Under the pieces are notes generated by a model. The model was given only the letters and a program-made list of their open reading frames with translations. It was not told the origin of the DNA and ran no database searches. Both the position numbers and the translations under genes were made by a program. This document shows, in pieces, positions 7,986 through 14,716 of a DNA stretch of 15,193 bases. The DNA lies in assembly GCA_002373535.1 (NCBI GenBank), contig DFKL01000047.1, positions 1-15,193 of the forward strand, read 5' to 3'. Every line of letters begins with the position of its first letter. Position 1 is the stretch's first letter. The DNA is from Prevotellaceae bacterium UBA3646. Its GTDB lineage: Bacteria > Bacteroidota > Bacteroidia > Bacteroidales > Bacteroidaceae.

Positions 7986-8014
7986 GCAAAGTTAAAAAAA
8001 ATACTTAACTTTGC
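7986..8014. promoter_or_regulatory. Divergent -7 promoter boxes forming a perfect inverted repeat
   Basis: GCAAAGTTAA (7986-7995) and TTAACTTTGC (8005-8014) are perfect 10-bp inverted copies separated by 9 bp. Each arm contains TAACTTTG, a match to the Bacteroidota -7 consensus TAnnTTTG: 7994-7987 on the minus strand facing the DJ-1 family gene, and 8006-8013 on the plus strand facing nadK. No TTTG sits at the usual 19-20 bp in either direction; on the minus strand one lies at 24 bp. The two promoters would overlap, so polymerase could probably occupy only one at a time. Confidence 0.65.
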
Positions 8015-8037
8015 CCATCAAAGACAAGGAAATCGTT

Positions 8038-8925
8038 ATGCGGAAACTACGTTTTGCCCTTTTCGGCAACGTCTATCAGGCAAAGAAATCTTCCTCTGCG
8101 CAGAAACTGCTTGCAATGCTGGAGGAACGCCAGGCAACACTATTGATAGACCGTCCTTTCCACGACTATCTGGTCAACGAGCTGCAAATCTGCGTAAAGT
8201 GCGACGAACTGATTGAGGATGACGACTTTCGGGCAGACTTTGCAATATCGATGGGTGGAGACGGCACATTCCTGGATGCCGCGCGCCGTGTAGGCGACAA
8301 GGACATGCCGATATTGGGAATCAACATGGGGCGGCTGGGATTCCTGTCCGACTATCAGGCAGAAGACATTCCCTCGGCAATAGACGCCATATACAAAGGA
8401 GACTTCAAATGCGAAGTACATAGCCTGCTGCAAGCCCAGTTCACCCGCGACAACGACAATCCTGCACACTTCCCCTTTGCCCTTAACGAAGTTGCCGTGC
8501 TGAAGCAGGACAATTCGTCCATGATCAGCATTCGCGTAGACATCAACGACGAATATCTGACCACATACCAGGCAGACGGCCTCATCGTTAACACCCCTAC
8601 GGGCAGCACAGGATATGCCCTTAGCGTGGGCGGAAGCATAATGGCACCCGGCTGCGACACCATAGGTCTCGTACCGGTAGCCCCACACTCGCTTACCGTA
8701 CGCCCCCTGACACTACCTGCAGACACCGAGATAGCCATGACCGTCGAGAGCCGTTCGCACAACTTCCTGGTCTCCATCGACGGACGAAGCGAATCATGCC
8801 AGGAAGGGACACGCATCATAATAAGGCGTGCCCCCTACACCGTCAAGGTCCTGAAAAGGAGCGAGGGAAGCTTCTTCCGGACACTGCGCAAGAAACTTAT
8901 GTGGGGAGCTGACACCCGAGAATAG
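8038..8925 (+). CDS. nadK: NAD kinase
   Basis: NAD kinase phosphorylates NAD+ to NADP+ in the cytoplasm, the only de novo source of NADP. The 295-residue protein has the signature MGGDGTFLDA with catalytic Asp75, the NE pair (Asn150-Glu151) in FALNEVAVLKQ, and the glycine/threonine-rich TPTGSTGYALSVGG (186-199) that binds the nucleotide. LGINMGRLGFLS (93-104) is also conserved. The ATG at 8038 is chosen because it gives the short MRKLRFALFGN start of the family and an AAGGA lies a few bases before it. The open frame begins at a TTG at 8011, but that lies inside the -7 promoter box. The ABC gene follows after 17 bp. Confidence 0.97.
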   Translation: MRKLRFALFGNVYQAKKSSSAQKLLAMLEERQATLLIDRPFHDYLVNELQICVKCDELIEDDDFRADFAISMGGDGTFLDAARRVGDKDMPILGINMGRLGFLSDYQAEDIPSAIDAIYKGDFKCEVHSLLQAQFTRDNDNPAHFPFALNEVAVLKQDNSSMISIRVDINDEYLTTYQADGLIVNTPTGSTGYALSVGGSIMAPGCDTIGLVPVAPHSLTVRPLTLPADTEIAMTVESRSHNFLVSIDGRSESCQEGTRIIIRRAPYTVKVLKRSEGSFFRTLRKKLMWGADTRE

Positions 8926-8942
8926 CCACTGATGCAAGAAAG

Positions 8943-10604
8943 ATGACGACCCGTGAGTTCATTCAGCATCCGGAATCCCTGCGCTGGTTCTGGGTAACCA
9001 GCCGAGGCATTCGCCTGAAAGCCATAGTGAATATCATTATGGGCATGGTCATCGTAGGCATGGACTTCCTGCTGATATGGACGACCAAGTTGTGTATAGA
9101 CATAGCTACCGGACACAGCAGCAAGTCACTGGTCACGGCATGCAGCATCATGGTTGGCATAGGCATCGTCAACATAGGGCTGGCATTCTCGCGACGCTGG
9201 GTAGGAACGCTGCTGGGACTGAAGAGCCAGAACCTGATGCAGCTACGCACATTCTCACGCCTGATGCACAGTGTATGGAATGGCAAGGAAGACATGCACT
9301 CCGGCGATGTCATGAATCGTCTTATACGCGATGCAAATGAAATCACAGGCGTCATCACGGACACCTTGCCGCAGGCAATATGTACACTGGCGAGACTCTC
9401 TGGAGCGTTCGTCTTCCTGTACAACTTCGACTCCACCCTGGCCTGCCTTCTTATGGTGGTTGCACCCGGCTTCGTGGCACTCAGCAAGTTCTACATTCGC
9501 AGGATGCGAACCCTCACACGCGAAATACGCGATACGGACAGCAAGATACAGAGCATACTGCAGGAAAGCATCCAGCACCGCGTGGTCATCAAGACGCTGG
9601 AGCAGACCGACGGCATGGTGGGACAGCTTGCAGACGCGCAGGCTCAATTACGCAGTCAGGTCAGGCACAGGACAATATTTTCAAGCATCAGCACACTGAT
9701 AATAAATTTCGGCTTCTCTGCAGGCTATCTGGTGACATTCATCTGGGGCGTATACCGCCTGCAAGCAGGCGAGATATCATACGGAACCATGCTGGCCTTC
9801 ATTCAGCTGGTCGGACAGATACAGGGACCTTTCCGTGAAATAACACGCTTCGTCCCGGTCATCATAGGCGCGCTGACAGCCGCTGAGCGTCTCAGGGAAC
9901 TGGAAGAAGCCCCCCTTGAGGAAGAAGGCACTCCCATAATATTCCCTCACGGAGCCGGCATACGTTTCCAAAACGTCAGTTTCGCCTACGAAGGCGGACA
10001 TCACAACATACTTGACGACTTCACCTATGACTTCGTCCCGGGAAGCACGACCGCGATACTTGGCGAGACAGGAGCAGGCAAGACCACGTTGATACGCATC
10101 ATACTTGCGCTGCTCACTCCGACCGGCGGACACGTGGAGTTCTACGACGGCGACACCTCTGTCCCATGCTCCCCCCAGACACGGTGCAACCTGGTATACG
10201 TCCCGCAAGGCAACACTCTCCTGAGCGGAACGATACGCGACAACCTGCTGCTCGGCAACCCCGATGCCAGCGAGGAAGAGATGACCGAAGCAATACACCT
10301 TGCATGTGCAGACTTCATACTTCGCCAGCCCAAAGGACTCGACACACCATGCGGAGAGGGAGGAGCCGGACTTAGCGAAGGCCAGGCACAACGCATCGCC
10401 ATTGCCCGTGCCCTGCTGCGACACGGCAGCATCCTGCTCCTGGACGAAGCTACCTCTGCCCTGGATCCCGAGACAGAGCAGAAGCTCATCGGCAACATCT
10501 CCCTCCTGGCCAGATCCCAGCAGCGTACGGTACTGTTCATTACACACCGCCCTGCAATAGTCGAATATTGCAATGACATACTAAAATTAGAGAGGAAAGC
10601 CTGA
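8943..10604 (+). CDS. ABC exporter-type permease/ATPase fusion, substrate unknown
   Basis: A 553-residue half-transporter with the membrane domain first and the nucleotide-binding domain second, as in MsbA-like exporters. Hydrophobic segments at about 28-50, 62-83, 137-160, 163-182, 248-272 and 281-312 fit six membrane helices. The ATPase has Walker A GETGAGKT (374-381), Q-loop Gln422 (YVPQG), signature LSEGQ (477-481), Walker B ILLLDE (497-502) with catalytic Glu502, the D-loop SALD and the switch His535 (ITHRP). The signature has Glu in place of the usual second Gly (LSGGQ) but all catalytic residues are present, so it should be active, probably as a homodimer. Substrate cannot be inferred; lipid, peptide or drug export are all possible. 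The 17-bp gap to nadK suggests co-transcription without an obvious functional link. Confidence 0.9.
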   Translation: MTTREFIQHPESLRWFWVTSRGIRLKAIVNIIMGMVIVGMDFLLIWTTKLCIDIATGHSSKSLVTACSIMVGIGIVNIGLAFSRRWVGTLLGLKSQNLMQLRTFSRLMHSVWNGKEDMHSGDVMNRLIRDANEITGVITDTLPQAICTLARLSGAFVFLYNFDSTLACLLMVVAPGFVALSKFYIRRMRTLTREIRDTDSKIQSILQESIQHRVVIKTLEQTDGMVGQLADAQAQLRSQVRHRTIFSSISTLIINFGFSAGYLVTFIWGVYRLQAGEISYGTMLAFIQLVGQIQGPFREITRFVPVIIGALTAAERLRELEEAPLEEEGTPIIFPHGAGIRFQNVSFAYEGGHHNILDDFTYDFVPGSTTAILGETGAGKTTLIRIILALLTPTGGHVEFYDGDTSVPCSPQTRCNLVYVPQGNTLLSGTIRDNLLLGNPDASEEEMTEAIHLACADFILRQPKGLDTPCGEGGAGLSEGQAQRIAIARALLRHGSILLLDEATSALDPETEQKLIGNISLLARSQQRTVLFITHRPAIVEYCNDILKLERKA

Positions 10605-10620
10605 CTTGCTCCCCTCTCTA
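10588..10620. terminator. Hairpin between the convergent ABC and nrdG genes
   Basis: An 8-bp stem TAGAGAGG (10588-10595) / CCTCTCTA (10613-10620), with a possible inner AGC/GCT stem in its 17-nt loop. The ABC stop codon lies in the loop. On the plus strand no T-run follows; on the minus strand the stem is followed by ATTTTAG, so it more likely ends nrdDG transcription, or serves both weakly. Confidence 0.5.
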
Positions 10621-10639
10621 TGTCAAAAAGACCGCCATC

Positions 10640-11149
10640 CTATTTTCTTTCCCACAAGACGACCCTGCCCTCCCGCATCGTCGAGGCGACATCTATAAGC
10701 CTTTGGTTACTGCTTCCTCTAAAATGCAAGTCAGTGTCGCGCAGGCTCTGCACAAAGGGACCGTCTACCAACACATCCACGCTCCCGGCCAGTTCCCGCA
10801 TCGCAGGCGAGCCCTCCTCCAAGATCCTTTCCCACGTAAAACCGGTAAAGCACCATACCGTCTTGTCCGTTTCCGACCTTATCCTGCGACACAGCTCCAG
10901 AAAGCCCTCGGCCTGAAACATAGGGTCGCCTCCGGAGAAAGTTACGTTGGCAAAAGGATCTGACACGATCTCCGCCATAAGCGCATCTATACTCTCGTCA
11001 TGGCCGCCACGAGGATTCCACGACTCCGGATTGTGGCATCCAGGACAGGCATGCCTGCAACCTGCGCAGTATATGCTTGTCCTGAATCCAGGTCCGTCGA
11101 CCGTCGTGTCGTGGATTATATCAAGAATTCGTATGGATGACACGGTCAT
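10640..11149 (-). CDS. nrdG: Anaerobic ribonucleoside-triphosphate reductase activating protein
   Basis: A 169-residue radical-SAM enzyme that uses a 4Fe-4S cluster and S-adenosylmethionine to install the glycyl radical on NrdD. The cluster motif is C-x3-C-x2-C: Cys31, Cys35 and Cys38 in GCRHACPGC, preceded by the DGPGFRTS motif (18-25) typical of activases. The SAM-binding SGGDP is at 72-76. The start at 11149 gives the usual short stretch before ILDI and lies 29 bp inside the end of nrdD, so the two are probably translated in a coupled way from one mRNA. An extra Cys28 lies close to the cluster motif. Family assignment is secure from both motifs and neighbour. Confidence 0.97.
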   Translation of the reverse strand: MTVSSIRILDIIHDTTVDGPGFRTSIYCAGCRHACPGCHNPESWNPRGGHDESIDALMAEIVSDPFANVTFSGGDPMFQAEGFLELCRRIRSETDKTVWCFTGFTWERILEEGSPAMRELAGSVDVLVDGPFVQSLRDTDLHFRGSSNQRLIDVASTMREGRVVLWERK

Positions 11150-13334
11150 TCAACTCAGCCAGCTTAGCCTTGTTCCATCGGTCTGTAGTACCTACCAGAT
11201 AGCCGGTGATACGCTGCAGACGGTCGATATTACTGCTGCCACACTTGGGACACACATTCATCTCTCCGTCACCGTTCTCGTAGCCGCAGTCCAGGCAACG
11301 GTTGCGAGTATGGTTTACACTGCCATAGCCGATGTTGTACTTGTCCATCATGTCCACGATGTTCATCACACACTCCGGGTTGTGGGTAGCATCCCCGTCT
11401 ATCTCGACATAGAAGATGTGGCCGCCACGTGTAAGGTCGTGGTAAGGTCCCTCTACCTGAGCCTTGTGCAATGCACTGCACTTGTAGTATACGGGTACGT
11501 GGTTTGAGTTGGTATAGTAGTCCTTGTCCGTCACGCCCGGAATGATGCCGAACTTCTTCCTGTCATACTTGGTAAAGCGGCCGCTAAGACCCTCGGCAGG
11601 AGTAGCCAGCACACTGTAGTTATGCTGGTAATGCTCGCTGAATTCGTTGACACGGTCACGCATGTACGTGACGATTTTCAGTCCCAGGGCCTGTGACTCC
11701 TCGCTCTCTCCATGATGCTTGCCAGTCAAGGCTATCAGGCACTCAGCCAGACCGATGAACCCGATACCCAGGGTACCCTGGTTGATTACCGACGCTATCG
11801 TGTCGTCCGGACCCAGTTTCTCACTGCCTATCCACAAGCCGCTCATGAGCAGCGGGAACTGCTTTACGTATGCAGTCTTCTGGAACTCCATACGGTCATG
11901 CAACTGACGTGCCGTAACCTCCAGCAGATTATCCAGCTTGGCAAAGAACGCCGCTATGCGCTCCTCCCTGTCCTTGATGTCCATGCACTCGATGGCCAGA
12001 CGTACGATGTTGATGGTAGAGAACGACAGGTTGCCGCGGCCTATACTGGTCTTGGGGCCGAACCTGTTCTCGAACACACGTGTGCGGCAACCCATGGTCG
12101 CCACCTCCCACATGTAACGTTCCGGATCGTCCTCGCGCCAGTTGTCGTTCTGGTTGTACGTAGTATCCAGGTTGACATAGTTGGGGAAGAAACGGCGTGC
12201 CGTGACCTGGCATGCATATTTGTAGAGGTCGTAGTTGCGGTCTGTAGGCAGGTAGCTCAGTCCACGCTTCTTCTTCCATATCTGAATCGGGAAGATGGCA
12301 GTCTCGCCGTTGCCCACGCCCTCGTACGTGCTTTTCAGTATCTCTCGTATCACGCAACGACCCTCGGCACTGGTATCCGTACCATAGTTTATGCTGGAGA
12401 ACACCACCTGGTTACCGCCACGGCTATGGATTGTGTTCATGTTGTGTATGAACGCCTCCATCGCCTGATGCACGCGCTCCACCGTCTTGTTGATGGCATG
12501 CTGCCTGATGCGCTCATCCCCCTCCAGGCCCTCCAGCGGAGTGTCCAGATAGTCATCGATCTCGGCATCGTACAAGGCACTGTAGTCCTTGCCCATCAGA
12601 CGCTCCAGCGTCTTCACCTCCTCGATATAGCTCTTGCGCACGAACGGAGCCAGATAATAGTCAAAGGCAGGAATAGCCTGTCCGCCATGCATCTCGTTCT
12701 GCACGGTCTCCATACTGATACAGCCCAGGATGCTTGCCGTCTCTATACGCTTGGCAGGACGGCTCTCGCCATGACCGGCCTGGAAACCATACTTCAGTAT
12801 CTTGTCCAGGGGATGCTGCACGCAAGTCAGCGACTTTGTCGGATAGTAGTCCTTGTCATGTATATGCAGATAGTTGTTCTTCACGGCCTCCTTTGCCTCA
12901 TCGCTGAGCAGATAGTCGTCAACGAAAGGCTTCGTACTCTCGCTTGCGAACTTCATCATCATGCCGGCAGGCGTATCCGCGTTCATGTTGGCGTTCTCGC
13001 GCGTTACGTCATTGTTCTTGATATTGATGATTTCGAGGAATATGTCGCGTGTCTTGGCCTTACGCGCCACCGTACGCGCGCCACGATATTTTATGTAGAC
13101 CTTGGCCACCTCAGGGCGGCTGGAATGCATCAGTTCGTCCTCCACCATATCCTGAATCTGCTCCACCGTCATCTGGCTCTTGCCCTTGACGCTGATGCGA
13201 TCGGTTATGCTGGATATCAACTCGCTGTCCTCACCATCCTCGGTGGTCAGCATCGCCTTGCGGATTGCCGCGGCAATCTTCTGCTCGTTAAAGCCCACTA
13301 TCCGGCCGTCACGCTTTACAACTGTCTGTATCAT
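11121..13334 (-). CDS. nrdD: Anaerobic (class III) ribonucleoside-triphosphate reductase
   Basis: A 737-residue glycyl-radical enzyme that reduces ribonucleoside triphosphates to deoxy forms without oxygen. An ATP-cone allosteric domain occupies about residues 3-95 (VVKRDGRIVGFNEQKI at its start). The active-site cysteines are probably Cys171 (LTCVQHPL) and Cys415 (TMGCRTRV). The C-terminal zinc site has Cys680, Cys683, Cys695 and Cys698, followed by the glycyl-radical motif RITGYLVGTTDRW with the radical on Gly711. All parts needed for activity are present. A good promoter lies about 60 bp upstream, and nrdG overlaps its 3' end by 29 bp. A long open frame on the opposite strand across this gene is a shadow. 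The presence of this enzyme fits an anaerobic lifestyle. Confidence 0.98.
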   Translation of the reverse strand: MIQTVVKRDGRIVGFNEQKIAAAIRKAMLTTEDGEDSELISSITDRISVKGKSQMTVEQIQDMVEDELMHSSRPEVAKVYIKYRGARTVARKAKTRDIFLEIINIKNNDVTRENANMNADTPAGMMMKFASESTKPFVDDYLLSDEAKEAVKNNYLHIHDKDYYPTKSLTCVQHPLDKILKYGFQAGHGESRPAKRIETASILGCISMETVQNEMHGGQAIPAFDYYLAPFVRKSYIEEVKTLERLMGKDYSALYDAEIDDYLDTPLEGLEGDERIRQHAINKTVERVHQAMEAFIHNMNTIHSRGGNQVVFSSINYGTDTSAEGRCVIREILKSTYEGVGNGETAIFPIQIWKKKRGLSYLPTDRNYDLYKYACQVTARRFFPNYVNLDTTYNQNDNWREDDPERYMWEVATMGCRTRVFENRFGPKTSIGRGNLSFSTINIVRLAIECMDIKDREERIAAFFAKLDNLLEVTARQLHDRMEFQKTAYVKQFPLLMSGLWIGSEKLGPDDTIASVINQGTLGIGFIGLAECLIALTGKHHGESEESQALGLKIVTYMRDRVNEFSEHYQHNYSVLATPAEGLSGRFTKYDRKKFGIIPGVTDKDYYTNSNHVPVYYKCSALHKAQVEGPYHDLTRGGHIFYVEIDGDATHNPECVMNIVDMMDKYNIGYGSVNHTRNRCLDCGYENGDGEMNVCPKCGSSNIDRLQRITGYLVGTTDRWNKAKLAELNDRVIHTNS

Positions 13335-13391
13335 TTTGGTTTATAATAATATATGATTTGTTTCCGATTATTCGCATCTCGAAGTCGATTA

Positions 13392-13423
13392 CAAATGTAC
13401 GACATTAAGAAAACATATCCAAA
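13392..13423 (-). promoter_or_regulatory. nrdD promoter, Bacteroidota type
   Basis: On the minus strand TTTG (13423-13420), a 20-bp spacer and TACATTTG (13399-13392) match the Bacteroidota consensus. The nrdD ATG at 13334 would have a leader of about 50 nt, AT-rich and without a clear Shine-Dalgarno sequence. Confidence 0.75.
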
Positions 13424-13433
13424 GAAATAACAC

Positions 13434-13462
13434 AAAAAGTTATCCGTTTTTGACAACTTTTT
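13434..13462. repeat. Imperfect inverted repeat just upstream of the nrdD promoter
   Basis: AAAAAGTTATCC (13434-13445) and TGACAACTTTTT (13451-13462) are inverted copies matching at 10 of 12 positions, separated by 5 bp. The repeat ends 11 bp upstream of the nrdD -33 box, where an activator would normally bind. Two direct copies of the half-site motif lie further upstream at 13478-13488 and 13541-13552. Confidence 0.55.
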
Positions 13463-13476
13463 TCAGGCACGAAAAG

Positions 13477-13552
13477 TAAAAGTTTTCCATTTTATTTTAT
13501 AACACACTGATTATCAATCATGTTTTATTTCATATTAAACAAAAAGTTTTCC
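13477..13552. repeat. Two further AAAAGTTTTCC copies
   Basis: AAAAGTTTTCC occurs at 13478-13488 and identically at 13542-13552. The second copy, extended to ACAAAAAGTTTTCC (13539-13552), matches ACAAAAAGTTATCC at 13432-13445 at 13 of 14 positions. The region is AT-rich, so some similarity is expected by chance, but the shared GTTnTCC end is not simple low complexity. Confidence 0.45.
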
Positions 13553-13802
13553 AAAACTATAAAATATGCACGACTTTTGCATAAACAAGCAAACAAACAA
13601 GGCTCCTCCGTGACCACTTCATAGCAACCCGCACGACACATGCCGCCCAGACACTGCCTCCCCCACCCCGCTGATTATCAGTATGTCACGATACACCGCC
13701 GGTATCCGTGCATATTGCACCGAAAAAACACAAAATAAAGGCTATCTGCCACAAAGAGACAAAATCCTGCCTGCAAACACCGCTGCATATCATATTTTTT
13801 CA

Positions 13803-13810
13803 TACCTTTG
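13803..13810 (+). promoter_or_regulatory. Probable -7 box for the coiled-coil gene and trmB
   Basis: TACCTTTG matches TAnnTTTG and lies 30 bp before the ATG at 13841. No TTTG is found at the usual -33 distance, so the promoter is incomplete by consensus. It overlaps the TTG at 13808 that opens the frame, which argues against that upstream start. Confidence 0.55.
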
Positions 13811-13840
13811 CCCAAAAAGACAAAAACCACATACCAAAGA

Positions 13841-14716
13841 ATGAAAAGACCGACAGTCATAGGCGCAGTGTCCGTGGTAATCATGGCACTGGCAGCCGTA
13901 ATTGCATGGCTGCTGCACGACAAGCAAGTACAGCAGGAAGAGAACCACCAGATGATTCAGATTCTGGAAATGGACAAGGCCGAGATGGAGAACCAGTACA
14001 AGGACTTTGCCATGCAGTACAACGAGATGATGACCCAAGTCACCAACGACTCCCTCGTCGAGCAGCTGTCCAGGCAGGAGAAGCGCACCCGGGAACTGCT
14101 GGAGGAGTTGCGCCGCACCAAGGCCAACGACGCCGCCGAGATAATGCGCCTGAAGAAAGAGTTGGAGACTCTGCGACAGATACTGCGCGACTATGTGGCA
14201 CAGATAGACTCCCTGAACCGCGAGAACCAGACCCTGCGCACAGACAACACGGCCCTGCGCAACCGCAACCAAGAGGCAGAAGCACACATCTCCGACCTTT
14301 CCAGCCAGAACGAGCAACTTACGGACAAGGTCAATATCGCAAGCCAGCTTGACGCGACCGGTATACGCGCCGGAGCACGCAACAAGAGGGGAAAGGATTG
14401 CGAGAAGGTCAAGGATGCAAAAAAGATAACCGTAAGCTTCAACATCTCGCGCAACGTCACTGCACAGACCGGCATGCGCACCGTCTACGTACGCATAGGC
14501 ACCCCGACGGGCGAAACACTGTCCCGAGGCGGCACCTTCCAGTTCGAAAACCGCCAGCTGCAGTACAGCATGGCCAAGGAAATCGAGTACAACGGCGAGG
14601 AATTTCCAGTAACCGTATACTGGGACATAGCCGAGACCCTTTCGGCCGGCACATACCACGTAGACATCTTCGCCGACGGACACATCATCGGCAGCACCAC
14701 ATTCAACCTCAGATAA
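13841..14716 (+). CDS. Membrane-anchored coiled-coil protein, function unknown
   Basis: A 291-residue protein I cannot assign to a named family. Residues 5-25 form one hydrophobic segment after MKRP, read as an N-terminal membrane anchor with the rest in the periplasm (or an uncleaved signal). Residues about 30-165 are highly charged with heptad-like leucine spacing and no prolines, so a long coiled coil is likely; it is rich in Glu, Gln, Arg and Asn. A basic, KR-rich hinge (about 178-196) leads to a C-terminal region (about 196-291) with alternating hydrophobic residues and Gly/Thr turns, consistent with a beta-sandwich domain. The ATG at 13841 is preferred over the TTG at 13808, which lies in the promoter. 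Its stop overlaps the trmB start by one base (TAATG), so the two are probably one operon. I recall similar proteins in Bacteroidales genomes annotated only as hypothetical. Confidence 0.82.
   Translation: MKRPTVIGAVSVVIMALAAVIAWLLHDKQVQQEENHQMIQILEMDKAEMENQYKDFAMQYNEMMTQVTNDSLVEQLSRQEKRTRELLEELRRTKANDAAEIMRLKKELETLRQILRDYVAQIDSLNRENQTLRTDNTALRNRNQEAEAHISDLSSQNEQLTDKVNIASQLDATGIRAGARNKRGKDCEKVKDAKKITVSFNISRNVTAQTGMRTVYVRIGTPTGETLSRGGTFQFENRQLQYSMAKEIEYNGEEFPVTVYWDIAETLSAGTYHVDIFADGHIIGSTTFNLR

Larger units (their letters stand above)
13335..13840. other. Non-coding region between divergent nrdD and the coiled-coil gene
   Basis: This 506-bp stretch has no convincing gene in any frame. The nrdD-proximal part (about 13335-13600) is very AT-rich and holds the nrdD promoter, several copies of an AAAAGTTnTCC motif, and a TATGCA-N7-TGCATA inverted repeat (13565-13583). 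The part from about 13600 to 13700 is more GC-rich and featureless except for a second copy of CTGATTATCA. The right end carries the -7 box of the coiled-coil gene. I looked for a cobalamin riboswitch core and NrdR-type boxes upstream of nrdD and saw neither. Confidence 0.7.

Noticed and set aside
8011..8037. TTG start for nadK at 8011
   Set aside because: It falls in the -7 box TAACTTTG and would precede any transcript start; the ATG at 8038 matches the family.
11712..13346. 544-codon open frame on the plus strand antisense to nrdD
   Set aside because: nrdD on the other strand has complete domains and catalytic residues. The antisense translation shows no recognisable domain and is rich in His, Leu, Arg and Val in the way expected of a shadow frame; its open length follows from nrdD codon use.
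13434..13552. Repeats upstream of nrdD as a CRISPR remnant
   Set aside because: The copies are 11-14 bp, unevenly spaced, one is inverted, and no cas gene is nearby.
13335..13700. Riboswitch or small RNA upstream of nrdD
   Set aside because: I looked for a cobalamin-riboswitch core and for a strong hairpin with T-run and found neither. A structure search could still change this.
13808..13840. TTG start for the coiled-coil protein at 13808
   Set aside because: It lies inside the TACCTTTG -7 box, and the ATG at 13841 gives a conventional membrane-anchor start.
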